Assembly (NCBI RefSeq): GCF_030272615.1
Contig: NC_081412.1
Location: 104,210,796 to 104,274,795, forward strand
Reading direction: 5' to 3'
From: Cryptomeria japonica
Taxonomy: Eukaryota; Streptophyta; Pinopsida; Cupressales; Cupressaceae
DNA: 64,000 nucleotides
The notes under the pieces were generated by a model that searched no databases, was not told the DNA's origin, and saw nothing but the letters and a program-made list of their open reading frames with translations. The position numbers and the translations under genes are program-made. Positions 43,496-55,135 of the stretch are shown piece after piece; the first letter of the stretch is position 1; every line of letters begins with the position of its first letter.

Positions 43496-44960
43496 CATTC
43501 GTAACTCCTAGCTTTGAATTAAAAAATTATCTTTTTATAATTATAATAAATTAAAAAATAATAAAATAAAAGTATACTATCATTCTATTAGAAAATGAAA
43601 TCAAGATTTAAGATAAAGATTTTATAAAATTAATGTTAGATGTATTAAAATATATAAATTATTTTTTCTAGCCTTTATTCTCATGAAATTAATGTTAAAT
43701 ATAGTTATCTTTATTTTAAAAATTACCTTTAAATTTTTTTATTCAAATTTTTAATATTCTTATTTTTTTATTATTTTTACAAATATTTTGAAATAGAATA
43801 TTTAAAGGAAAGGAAAAAAAAATATTTAATTAATTGTTTTAAAATTATAATGAATTAAACATTTAAATAAAAATATTAATGGTGTGGGGGCCTTGGTTTG
43901 ATTCACTATAGAATCTTGTTGTGAGAAATAGGTCATGACGTTTAGTCTCCCTCCCCACGCCATTGTACTAGAGGGTGTATCGTACCAACGTCATTGACCA
44001 AGTGTAAGAAAATTTACTAAGCACATTGCACTTTATAAGGGGACTACTTGATTATAAATATTACTAGAAAATTGTGAAGGATAACATGAAGAAAAATGAG
44101 AATATGAAACCCATTGGAATGACAATTTTAACAAAATTTAATTTCATGGAGTTCTAAGTGTACTATGGAAAACTTTCTAAAAGGTTTCTTGTAGTGTCGA
44201 GCCTCCAATGACATCATATCTAATTAGCTATTTTTATGCTAGGTGAGTCCTCTTTAGAGAACTAAGGTAGACTAAAACTTTGAATTTATAATGCTAAGAA
44301 AAGGTCTCTTAAAAGGTTAAAGAGCTAAAAAGTGATGAAGTTCAATGAAAAAGTATGTAAATATGATACCACATAGAACTATCTTTCTTCTAATTGGTTA
44401 GGAAGGTCCTCTACTAAAGCTTCTTTGTTGTCATCCAATTCAAAAAAGAGAAGAAGCACCCTATCATTAAATTAAAATTTAAAAATGGTGGTTGAGTGCC
44501 TTGTATAAACACCCTACACCAGTTTTTTAAGATAGGTTTTATTCCATTGATTTATTTTTCTATCTTCTTGTATTCATACAAGGCAAGGTACTAATTTTTA
44601 TTTTCCTAAATATTATCATAAATTTAGTTACATCTTTAAATTGTTTACTATAAAGGGACATTGTTGTGTTTGCAAAATTTTCTATGATTATTGCATATTT
44701 GATCTACTTCCCTAACTCCTAGATGATCTCAGAAAAGTCTATAACTTTTATAAAAATATGATGTGCAATTCAATATGAATATGGACCAAAATGAGACCTA
44801 AATGCATGGTATATTCACACATCATTTCCTCACAATGAGTGAAATGGCTAGAAAATATTATTAAATAGAATTTTGTGAAAACTTGACCTTGAAACAAATC
44901 TAAGTTGGCTCACATTTTTTTATATCTAGTCATTTTATTGTTTCCAACAAACTAGATAAT
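43496..44960. other. Intergenic DNA, no gene seen
   Basis: AT-rich sequence. A segment at 43880-44000 (GATTCACTATAG, GAGAAATAGGTCATGACG) vaguely recalls the SINE-like repeats. Nothing coding was recognised. Confidence 0.4.
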
Positions 44961-44969
44961 TTTGTTGGC

Positions 44970-45400
44970 TCAAATAATTTTCTTAAGTTGCTTCCTTATC
45001 TTGGAGGAACTGGTAAAAGTTCCCATAACAACCTTTTTCATTATGCCAAAAGTAATCCTGATGAGAGACGTGACTGCATTTTCCAAGTCCTTATTTTTTT
45101 TCTTTTTAGCCATTCCATCCAATCTAGTCTCCACCATATTCAATCTCATATAAATCCCCACCATATCAGCTACCATGCTTACTTTTTCCTCTATGAGATT
45201 GCGGTTGTCTCCCAGTTCATCATCTTTGTCTAGGGTTTGTTCCATTCCCTCATTCTCAAGCTCCATAATTTTTGACTCATTATCATCGTCTTCATTTTTT
45301 GAGATTTCCTTTTGAGATCCAAAAACCTCCTAATTGTCATCTTCCTCTATCCCAGCCTCATCATGATCAAAACCTTGTTTTAAATTAGTGAGAATAACAT
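44970..45400 (-). pseudogene. Unrecognised acidic-to-basic ORF remnant
   Basis: A 98-residue - strand frame begins MELENEGMEQTLDKDDELGD. It is preceded in frame by more acidic sequence (KNEDDDNESKI) and by a stop (TAG near 45330). It turns basic (AKKKKNKDLEN, KIRKQLKKII). It looks like part of a larger charged, possibly coiled-coil protein. No family was identified and it may be a fragment or chance. Confidence 0.3.
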
Positions 45401-45416
45401 AAAATATGTTGTTTAG

Positions 45417-45500
45417 ATATAGTCATGGTGTGATAGTTTAAATATAATATTATTGTTCTTGCCACCAAGATTCAAACTTCATTAGTGAATATGGATTTCT
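45417..45500 (+). repeat. SINE-like element, copy 3
   Basis: TAGTCATGGTGTGATAGTTTAA followed by GCCACCAAGATTCAAACTTC, related to copies at 39953 and 43350. Confidence 0.4.
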
Positions 45501-45760
45501 CAAACATCAAAAGTTTTGCAACACTGTAAAGTTATCTTCACCCACTCGAAAGAAACGTTCCTTCACGTTTGCCTAAAAAAATTTAATTTAAAATATGGGA
45601 AGAAGACTACTTTACACAATTCTTTTATGAAGAGCAACGTCCTTTGGGATAAAAACCCATCGTTCGATGGCTTCAAGACAACATAAGCCTCAAAAAGATC
45701 GCTCTCCCTCACTGCTGAATCAAATCCGCTCAACAAATCCATTTGCGGTCAAGTCGAGCA

Positions 45761-46819
45761 ATGAAATCTGCCAAGAAGAACACGAACTTCATGCAAGAAG
45801 GGGAAGTAAGCAAAAGACTGGGCTACTGGAACCTAACAAAAAGCGTAACTCCGGAGCAAATCGAGGAATTCTGGACAAGAGTAGAACACAACCGTTTGTA
45901 CCACAGGCCATACAGACAGAAACGCTTTCCCCCACACCTCATACAATACCTCGACAATCTAACCAACCTAGGCTGGTTCGACGTCTCGGCAGACCAGTCA
46001 GAAGACATCTCAAAAGACATAATGATTGAAATGGAGTGTCCCGACCTCTACGAAGAGTTCCGCCACATGTTACACTGCTTGAGGGAGAAAGACTTCCCAG
46101 ATGCCTGCATGATACTCAAACCAGAGCACATAATGACCATCGAATCAGATGAGCCCAAGAAAGTTTTGCCTCGCGTCATTCCTTATTTACTCGTTGACAA
46201 ATCCCCCATACCACCAGACCCATCTGGTTTCCCTGAAATACAAGGTGGTCTTAATCAAATTACTGCTCTTGCAAGACAAGAAGCCGTTTGGAACACCCGG
46301 GCTCGTGAGTACTGGGAAACAAGTACCCCTAGACGTTCTCGCTCACTTTCTACCAAGCAATCTAGCCCTAATTCGGTTGCTAGTGTAAATAAGAGGTCTG
46401 TAATTCCATCATACAAGGCAATTAGTGGGCCACAGAGAAGGACCCATTGCATGAATTCTACTGCTTCTGCTATTCCAATGATGAAAACAATTAGTGGACC
46501 ACAGAAAAGGTCCTATTCCACAGCTTCGAGTGCTTCTGTTATTCCAATGAAGAAAACAAATTGTGGGCCGCCGAGAAGATCTTATTCGAATGCATCGACT
46601 CCCTCAGTTAACATGAAGAGAACTGGTTATGCTATTTCATCTGCTCAGCCGCTAAAACGAGTTGCTTCAACTGGTGTTTCCAAGGCTTCCCCTGCTGTCA
46701 AGAAGCAGTCTTCTTCCGGGGCTTCAATGGGTCTGACTACTTCGGCGAATTCCATTACCTCTACTGCCTCAAGTGTTAGAAGAAACACTATTCCAACCCC
46801 ACAACGACGATGGAGATAA
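45761..46819 (+). CDS. Unrecognised basic protein with 23-residue SxIP repeats (352 residues)
   Basis: The frame opens after a TGA at 45716-45718 and the first ATG is 45761 (MKSAKKNTNFMQEGEVSKRL). Residues about 25-190 look folded and charged (VTPEQIEEFWTRVEHNRLYH, FPPHLIQYLDNLTNLGWFDV, DLYEEFRHMLHCLREKDFPD, VIPYLLVDKSPIPPDPSGFP) but match no family I know. The C-terminal third is Ser/Thr/Arg-rich. It holds four copies of a repeat exactly 69 bases (23 residues) long, starting at 46397, 46466, 46535 and 46604: SVIP, SAIP, SVIP and a degenerate SVNM, each followed by K and (first three) GPQ/PRR. SxIP in a basic, disordered stretch is the known docking motif for EB1 microtubule plus-end proteins. 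A role there is inference. An upstream ATG (45667) opens another frame that overlaps this one. Single exon, flanks AT-rich. Confidence 0.75.
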   Translation: MKSAKKNTNFMQEGEVSKRLGYWNLTKSVTPEQIEEFWTRVEHNRLYHRPYRQKRFPPHLIQYLDNLTNLGWFDVSADQSEDISKDIMIEMECPDLYEEFRHMLHCLREKDFPDACMILKPEHIMTIESDEPKKVLPRVIPYLLVDKSPIPPDPSGFPEIQGGLNQITALARQEAVWNTRAREYWETSTPRRSRSLSTKQSSPNSVASVNKRSVIPSYKAISGPQRRTHCMNSTASAIPMMKTISGPQKRSYSTASSASVIPMKKTNCGPPRRSYSNASTPSVNMKRTGYAISSAQPLKRVASTGVSKASPAVKKQSSSGASMGLTTSANSITSTASSVRRNTIPTPQRRWR

Positions 46820-48057
46820 TGAGCGTTTTCTAATGAAATAGAACTATACATACAGATTGCCCTACGATAATAGACAAGCCATGCCCCAGAACTGGCAACA
46901 AAAAGAGAATGAGCTAGAAACTGGAAATTGTACTAAAATCAGTAAGATAAAATACGAATTAATTAGAACTTTCAATTTGTGGGTACTCCATCGCTGTTCT
47001 ATAATCTAATCAAACCTTGGTGGGTACTCCATGCTATGTATCTTTCGAATTGTATGAAAAATTTGAATCATCTTCTGTGTATAGATTGCTATTTAGAATA
47101 ACTTAGTTGATAACATCGTTATTTGGTTTTCGCCATCTTCTGCACGCCATCCACCAAGTAAATGCTCAAGGGATAATATATAATAGTTCATAGCATTGCA
47201 AAACACTACCAACACTAGAACTAGAGTATTCAAAATTACACTAGATTAGGCATTGTTCTCTTACACTGAAGGTAACGCAGTTATCATTAATAATATATTG
47301 CTTTTATATTTGATTCTCGGTACGTACAATTAAGACTATTTGACAAGATGAAAAAATAGAGCTAAATGTGCCCAAAATATTCAATTCAATCAAAATGTGC
47401 CCAAAATAATCAATTCAATCAAAGTGTGCCCAATCTCCAGAATATAGTAGGCATTCCAAGAGAGGATGCCTTTATTGTCAACTAAAAATATTCTTACAAT
47501 CTCAAAGGAGTTAGGTAATTTAAAGGTATATTTTTCCTAGAGTTACTAAAGTTAGTTTTAGTTGTTTGTTTTTTGTTTTGTTTTTTAAATGAAGATTTTA
47601 GCAAGTTTAGTAGCATATTAAGAATGTAACCATCATTAATATTCATTATGGTGGAGTAGATGAAGAAAGTCATCATCTATTAATGTCTACAAGGAATTCT
47701 ATTTAGAAATTTTCTTCATTTATAGAGAAAAATATGTTTTAATGAATTTTGAAGTTGTAAGGGGTATAGGCAAACTAGATAAATCAAACTATTTAGAGTT
47801 TCAATTAATTTTATAATAATTTAAAATGTAATCAATAAAATTAATTGACTATATTCCTTATAATTGTTGAACATGTGAATAATAAATTTATTATTTCTTG
47901 TTCTCTTTAAATTTGTCTTTCTACCTATCTTCGCTCCTTATTTAGACATTGGTTTATTCTTACCTTTTATCTTTTTATCCATTCATATGTTAATTTCTTT
48001 TGTTTGTTTTACACTAGAATAGGCATTATTCTCTTACACTAAAGGTGACACAGTTAT
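46820..48057. other. 3' flank of SxIP gene; contains a 49-bp direct duplication
   Basis: No further gene was seen. The 49-bp segment 47236-47284 (TTACACTAGATTAGGCATTG...) recurs at 48009-48057 with about 85 percent identity. The second copy ends precisely at the Tat-B target site GTTAT. Confidence 0.6.
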
Positions 48058-49495
48058 TGTAGACGTATAAAAATGACTATATTCCTAAATGAATATTTTA
48101 TGTTCATTTCTCTATTTAATTAAATCTAATTTAATTAAATTATCCACATTCCTCTATTTAATTAAGTAAATTACTCAATTTATTTAATTAAATTCAATTA
48201 ACCCCTTTTAGGTCATTTAATTAAATAAATCATTTTATTTAATTAAATCTATTCTTCTAAACCTTTTAATTAAATTTAAATTTAATTAAATAGGGAATCC
48301 CAATTAAATAAATCTAATTTATTTAAAAACCTCCACTTGCAACCAAATTAAAATAAAATAATTTATTTTAATTAAACCTATTATCCCTCACCCACTAGCA
48401 TTTTCCTACATCTCCCACTTGCATCCTAAACCCTCTTCTAGATTCTTCTAATCACTTTTAAATTAGCCTAAACCATCTCCTAAATATTGTCACATCCCTA
48501 AGCAAGAGTAAGTCACTTCTCAAACCCTCAAAGTCTTTGATAACCATTAAAGGCTTTAAGTCTCCAACAACTTTCTCTTCCAAACCATTAATGGTTAAAA
48601 CTCAACCCTCTTGCATGATTAGAGATTTTTTCTAAACTCAACCCTCCATCTAACCCAAGGGTCTCATCAAGCATTCATTTCTTTGACCATGGTTATCCCT
48701 TAAACCTTGCACAAGAGTTTATCCTTTGGGTAAAAGCTTTATCCAATGGATAATCTTAACCTAACCTTAACCCTTACCCCCTAAGGTAACCATGAGGTCT
48801 TCTCAGGCATTTAATGTCTCCAACCCCTTCTCTCAACCAGTCTTATGTTAACAATTGTCACCATTTCATTGGTGAGAATTACAAACATGGATTCCCAACT
48901 TTCAAATTTGACCCTTGATTAAATCTTTCAATCCTGGCCATCCATTGCGCTATTTTTACTATAAATAGAGCTCTCCATCCTCCATTTTAAAATCATCCAA
49001 GTCTTTAGCATCATACTTATACTCAAATCCATGCAAGCTTTAATATCTCATTTATGCTCATCATTTAGCCTCTCTTTTAAATAGGAATTAATCTAAATAT
49101 GCATGTTTAGAGTATTTTCCTTATCATTTAGCTTAATCATAGACTAGTATATCATGCTAGGATAGACTTGCTACTAATCTTGTCATCTTATAATCTAGTT
49201 TATTGCATTTGTAAGATCATGCATAGCTTAGGATGCATTTCATAATAAAATCAACCAAAGCATCCCTTGTTCTTGCATTTGTCATCCCTAAACCACTTTG
49301 CTCGGTGATTTGAGAGCAAAGACATTGGTTTGAGGGACCTTGTGAGATAGAGAACCATGGAACCAACCTTGGGAAGCTGAGTCATCCTTCATGACTCCAT
49401 AGCTTGCACCAAGAAGTCTTGTGGGTGTGTGGACAAGGCTCCTTAGGCTTCATTTTTCACATTTTAAGTTCTATTGACCCACTTTCCCGCATACA
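48058..49495 (+). repeat. Tat-B 5' LTR
   Basis: The 1438-bp LTR starts TGTAGACG after GTTAT (likely target duplication) and ends GCATACA before the primer site. It has many TTTATTTAATTAA blocks, as in the Tat-A LTR, and a TATAAATAG box at 48960-48968. Its partner is outside the window or lost, so the ends rest on TGTA...TACA and the primer site. Confidence 0.75.
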
Positions 49496-49499
49496 TTTA

Positions 49500-49517
49500 T
49501 GGCGCCCATTGTGGGGC
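49500..49517 (+). other. Tat-B primer-binding site (tRNA-Lys-like)
   Basis: TGGCGCCCATTGTGGGGC lies four bases after the LTR. It is close to TGGCGCCCAACGTGGGGC, the complement of a tRNA-Lys 3' end, and differs from the site in Tat-A. Confidence 0.75.
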
Positions 49518-51929
49518 TTGACCCCATATATCAAATCAGTTTTTGAATTTAACCCTTTTGCAGGTACACAAGAAACAGGAAACAGCGCGTGGGAAACATT
49601 CCCTAGTGCATCTGGTTAACAGTCTAGCGCATCCCGCTTACTATTCAGCGCATTGGATCCATCTCGTAGCGCGTCCAGTCTTTACTATAGCACATTACCC
49701 CACTAACATTTTTCTGTAGGTCTCGGCATGGGAGAAAAATAGAGCAATGCATTCGGAAACCATATTAGCATGTCTGAAAGACAACCTAGCACATCACTGT
49801 CATCTTGTAGCGCATCACTATCATATTATAGCACATACAGTTTGTTCTGTAGCACATCACAAATAGATACAAAAACCAAAAATTGTAACCGAACTTAAAT
49901 TTAAACTTGTAGAAGTCCACAAGATCCAAAAAAAATCTAATGGTTTGATTGACATTGTGTAGGGTTTTCACATTTTCTTGCAGAGGGAGCTTAGTTCTAT
50001 TTGCAGAATTACAAAGAATTTTAATTTTTTTACTAACTTAGTTAAGTTAGTTAAAATATGGAATTCTTTTACTTCTGGTTGGGTAAAATTGAACTCACCT
50101 TATTTTGGGCTGTAAAAAGAACCACAATCAAAAATCTTTCTTTCTTTCATAGGAGAAAAACTTTCCTTTTTGGGTTCTAAATAGAACAAAACAACCTTTC
50201 TTTTTTTACAAAAATAGCTTTAAAAAGAACCTCACCATCCTTTGGTGTATGAAAGGGTCCATTTTAAATTTTTGCAAGGAAAAAGAACCACAAGTAAAAA
50301 ATTGTGTTTACAATCAAAGAGGGAAGTTCTTCCCCTTTTTCCGATTTTCTTTTGTTGACCCAATCAAAGTTTTTTTTGTTGACCAGGTTCTTTTCTAGAC
50401 TAGATAATCACTGTTTTGAAGAAATAAAAAGAACACCACGTTTTTGTGGAGCAACATCTCCATATAGATCTTAGAAAATCATTGACTTGAAGGCTAAAAA
50501 GAACAACTTGATTGCCTTGTCTCAAAAGTTGAAGGTTTATGCTCTCCCCTTAACTGAGGACAAAAAAGCCAAACCACTCTTACGCTTTCACCCATTTCAA
50601 GCATTTTAAAACCTTTTAGCAGGCCCACCTTCCCGAGGGGTTTAAAAACAACTCTTAAAGCCATTTATGGCCGGTGTGAAGGGAATGACCTAAGTGGGGA
50701 ACGAATTTTTTGCCAAGAGTTCCAACCCACTATAATCAAAAGTGGAGGTTGACGAAAGTCCCTTCAACGGTTTTTCTCAACGATTAGCCTTCCCCCAGTA
50801 TCCTTGAGATATGTAAAGCCTTTGTTCTAAAGGTTGGGAAGCCTCCCAAGGGAGTTTATCATTGAAGACCGAACGGGAAGCTTGATTACGAACCTTATCA
50901 TAGAAACTTTGAGCCAAATCAGTAGCCAGACATTTATAATGTCATAGTGCAAGGGTGGGGAAGAATCCACCCCCAAGATCACTCACCATATATCTCCCAA
51001 GATAACTACTCAATTGTGAAGCAATTCACTTTGAGTTAATTTTTGGCAAAAAGCAAAAAAATGGGCGCTCCCTAGGGGGTGACACTGTTGTTTGAGCTGA
51101 CGGAGTATCGAGACTAGTGGGCTATGATATTACTTATGACCTTTGAATAAAGAGTCTTCTTGAAGTGTATTATTTGTATCCAAACCTGTTAAAACATTGG
51201 GGATTTTATCTCTAAGACAAATTTCTAGTCAAACAAAAGTTGTCCAGAATCCAAAACTGGTTCCACAATAAACATATCTATCCTATTAAAATTAGAAAAT
51301 ATCATCACGAGTGACGACTAGGTCCTTTATTATCTCATGGATTTTATCCAAAACACACTTGTTCAAAGCCTCAAGTTGTCAAATCAAGTTTCCATATCGA
51401 GAAACTTTATCCATATCATTTGGCACACTTTGTTGTGAGGGGGCATCTAAACCTTCACTTAGATAAAGTAAAACTTGAAGTCTTCAAAACAAGATAACCT
51501 GCATCCAAAACAATTCAAAAGGAAACCATTAATCATTTATGCATGACTAATCCTCATATTCTAATAAGAAAGAATATTTATCGTAACACCACGTTGAAGA
51601 AACAACAACCAAGTTTTTCCAAATTTGTCAAAAGAAATAAATTTTTATACATCAATCGTCAACTCTTCAAATCTCATCAAACATTTCTTCATCATGTACG
51701 ACTCTATATTCAGAACAAATCAAACGAGTTTGACAAGGAACCTTTAAAGACTAGAGCATATTGTCAAAAATCCACATTCAGTCAAATCATAAATCAAGGA
51801 GGAAAGATCAATCCTGCATTCTTTCCCAATCAATACATCACTTACAACATACCCTGATTTGAACCATCAACCCCTGAGCAACACATCAAAGACGATTTTA
51901 TCCCCTTTATCACAGAAAGCTTCTACTAG
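49518..51929 (+). other. Tat-B 5' leader (2.4 kb)
   Basis: It holds the TAGCGCATC array (next entry), A/T-rich stretches with repeated AAAAAGAACC strings (50100-50480), and a more balanced block (50560-51000) that shares GAATGACCTAAGTGG with the Tat-A leader. A 104-residue ORF (51543-51857; MTNPHILIRKNIYRNTTL) precedes gag without known homology. Confidence 0.6.
49585..49862 (+). repeat. Array of TAGCGCATC motifs in the Tat-B leader
   Basis: Nine to eleven copies of (C/G)TAGCGCATC or TAGCACATC occur about every 20-30 bases. The array occupies the same position as the GCGTCTGTG array of Tat-A, with a different word. Confidence 0.8.
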
Positions 51930-54153
51930 ATGCCTGTTGTTACTCGCTCTCAACAAAACAAACAAAGCGAAATGCAATCAAAATCTAGCATGAATCAGAG
52001 ATTATCAAATCCTTTCAAGCATCTGAGTTTAGAGGATGCCAAAATTTCTGAGGAACTTCTTCAAGAATGTCAAGAGAGTGCTTCATTTCAAAAACTTGTG
52101 GAAAGACTCATGGAAAATGACAAGGAAAAATACCTACTCATGCTTACAAGCAAAGGGGTTAAACTTCCTGAAGACTTTGACACAGACATGTTTAGAACAA
52201 GATCTCAACATTACGAGTATCAAAAATGACAATGAGAAGGGGAAGCACGCGACCCTGAGCAAGATATTCCTGAACAAAACATACCGGAACAACATAAACT
52301 AGGGCAAAACATCCCTGAGCAACACATCCCTAAGCAAAACATATCGTTCCATACACCATTTCAACCCAAGATTAATGCAAGGGAAGAAGTCTTCCCTCGG
52401 CAAAACAATGTAACTTTGGTTGCCCTTACTCAACAAATGCAAATGTTACAAAGACAAATGCAAGACATGCAACAAGGGACAATAGTACGGTATTCACTAA
52501 ATGAAATTTGTCCTTATCCTTTTGATAGAAGATTGCACATGGTCCCTTTTCCTCCAAACTCAGACGTTCCAAAATTTGACAAATATGATGGGAAAAGCGA
52601 TCCTCATGATCATGTTCAAGAATTTTGCATCATGAGTCTTGAATTTTCTCATGATGACACCTATCTGATGAGGTTATTCCCACGAAGTTTGGGAGGACAA
52701 ACAATGGAATGGTTATCCAAAATCACACCTCCTATCAGATCATTTGATGAACTAGTCAACAAATTCATCACTCAATATTCCTATAACATTCAACATGCTA
52801 TCACCATGCTAGATGTCTGTAACACCAAACAGAAAAACAATGAAACATTCATGGTATTCCTTCAATGTTGGTGATGTATGGTTTCACGATATCCTCGGGA
52901 TATTCCTAAAAAGGAGAAAATGGAAGTTTTCATTGACAACTTGAATGGTGAGATGAGTTATAGGCTCAAACTCCAATGCATACCATCTTTCGCTAAATTG
53001 ATTGAAAATGACATTCAAGTAGAATAAGCATGTGTCAAGAAAGGAATGCTCAAATTCTTCAAAGAAGGAACAGGTTCATCAAACTACAATAACCAAAATA
53101 ACAACAACTTAGACAAATCTAGATTCTGGACCAGAAATAAGAACAATGGAAATGAAGGAGGCAATGAACCACATGATGCAAAATCTAAGTAACCCATGCT
53201 CACCTTATCAGGAAATCCCCAATCTACCAAAAATCCCAAAGGTACTAACCCGGACACTAACACTTGCACACCAAATACCAATCAAGGTCAACCCCACACC
53301 AACAATGCTCAAAACAATAACAAAAATCAACGACCTAATAACAATTCAAGAGGTAACACCAACAACTTTCAAAAGCATGTCTACACACCATTGGGGCAAT
53401 CACTAGAGTCGGCATTCAGAGAACTCCTAGCCAACAAAGTTATCTCATTACCAGCAATCAGCAACTACGAACCCCAAATCAAACCACCCTGGTGGAATGA
53501 CTCACACTTTTGTGATTTTCATCGTAACAAAGGTCATCAAACAAATGATTGCATGAGACTGAAAAACATTGTTCAAGACATGATTGATAGAGGGGATCTA
53601 ATAGTGGATGGTCTCAAGACAAATGGTGACCATGGAGCTTTTAAAAATCCTCTTCCAAACTACAACAAGGATGGAGCTTCGACCTCAAACAATACACGTG
53701 GAGCTTGTATCAATCACATCTACAATAACACTATCAATCACATATCAATTGTAGACAATCAAGTAAACGTTATCACTATCCGGGACTAGCATGAACACAA
53801 ATCCGTCAACGTAACAAATAGAGCTCAAAAATATGTCTTGAAGGGACATATGTCAACGGCAAACACAGTACCCAAGGTTCAATATGATCTAGTCAGCCAA
53901 CTGTGCAAAACTTCTACTCAAATATCTATACTGGAATTGCTCAAACTTTTTCCAAAATACAAAGACATATTGGAACAAGCCTTATTAGAAACAAATGTAC
54001 CTCAAGATCTGGATGTTGACAAATTCCAAGCCATGGTCACTCATATGATAGGGCCTCATAATATCACTTTTTTGGAGCATGATAATATCTCACTATCATC
54101 CACATAACACTCCTCTCCATATTGAAGTCATCGTCTATAAACATCGAGTGAAA
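51930..54153 (+). pseudogene. Tat-B Gag
   Basis: The ATG is at 51930 (MPVVTRSQQNKQSEMQSKSS). The capsid domain is at 52416-53010 (VPKFDKYDGKSDPHDHVQEF, YLMRLFPRSLGGQTMEWLSK, FITQYSYNI) and is cut by TGA at about 52873-52875, where Tat-A has Arg. The motif FCDFHRNKGHQTNDCMRLK (about 53508-53570) is the Tat CX2HX4HX4C finger. Stops after KSK (about 53190), at 53787 and elsewhere, plus a frame change near 54105 (before HNTPLHIE), break it. The two Gags align along their length, which supports common descent. Confidence 0.88.
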
Positions 54154-54156
54154 TGA

Positions 54157-55135
54157 TTATTGATAGATGGAGGAGTTGGGCTTAATATATGTACCTTAAA
54201 ACTTATCCATGCATTAGGCCTCTCTAAGGAGTCTATTGATCCACGCAAAAAGATTACCATAAAGGCATATGATGATGAAGAAAGGTCATCTAAAGGAACC
54301 ATGATGTTACCAATTCAAGTTGGACCAATACAAAGAGATACTATGTGCCAGGTCTTAGACATAGACCTCACCTACAATATCTTATTAGGTCAACCCTGGA
54401 TACATGAAATGCAAGAAGTGCCTTCTACATATCACCAATGTTTCAAATTCCCCTATAATGGGTAGGAGGTTTCTATATCTACTTATCACAATCCATTTCA
54501 ACATTGTAATGCAATGGGGGCAACTCAAGACAGTTTGGTTCCGCATAATAGAGAGAAACAAAATCCCTCAGCATCAGATCTTCAACAAGAGAAGTCTAAA
54601 TCATTACCTAGAGATTTCAAGTAGAAATTGAAAATCAAAGAACAAGGCATGGGAGAATACTCTTTGGAACCCATGTGTTTGACCAGCTTACCCACATCAC
54701 CTAGATCTCATGGGTTACCTACAACATCAACACATCAAGCAACTTAGCCCATCACCAAGTTTGATGGCAAATTCATTCAACTCGGCACTTTAGCAGATGA
54801 ATCTGAGGAAAAGGATATCCTTAGTTGGCTATACAAAGATGAGGAAGAAGATAGAGTAGCTACTGTAAAAGTAGCTCTACCTACACACCTATATGGAAAA
54901 GGCTACTTAATCATGCAGCAAATGAGATACAATGGCAAAGGACCTATTGGTAAGCATCGGGAAGGTGTCACAAAACCATTGGATCCTCCTTCACAATTTA
55001 GTAAAGACAAAAAAGGATTGGGCTTTGAATTCACTCTACTACCAAAGAAAATACCATGCAAATATCAAAAACCTCAGTGGAAAGAAAAGAAGAAGTACAA
55101 AGAAGAACCCTAGCAAGAAGTACTATTTGAGTCAA
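54157..55135 (+). pseudogene. Tat-B protease and G-patch-like segment
   Basis: LLIDGGVGLNICTLKLIHAL, ITIKAYDDEERSSKGTMMLP and LDIDLTYNILLGQPWIHEM form the protease. TGA 54154-54156 lies immediately before it, at the same codon as in Tat-A. Further on, GYLIMQQMRYNGKGPIGKHR with KKGLGFE (54903-55030) is a G-patch-like motif matching that of Tat-A. Stops at about 54463, 54622 and 54748 interrupt the frame. Confidence 0.82.
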
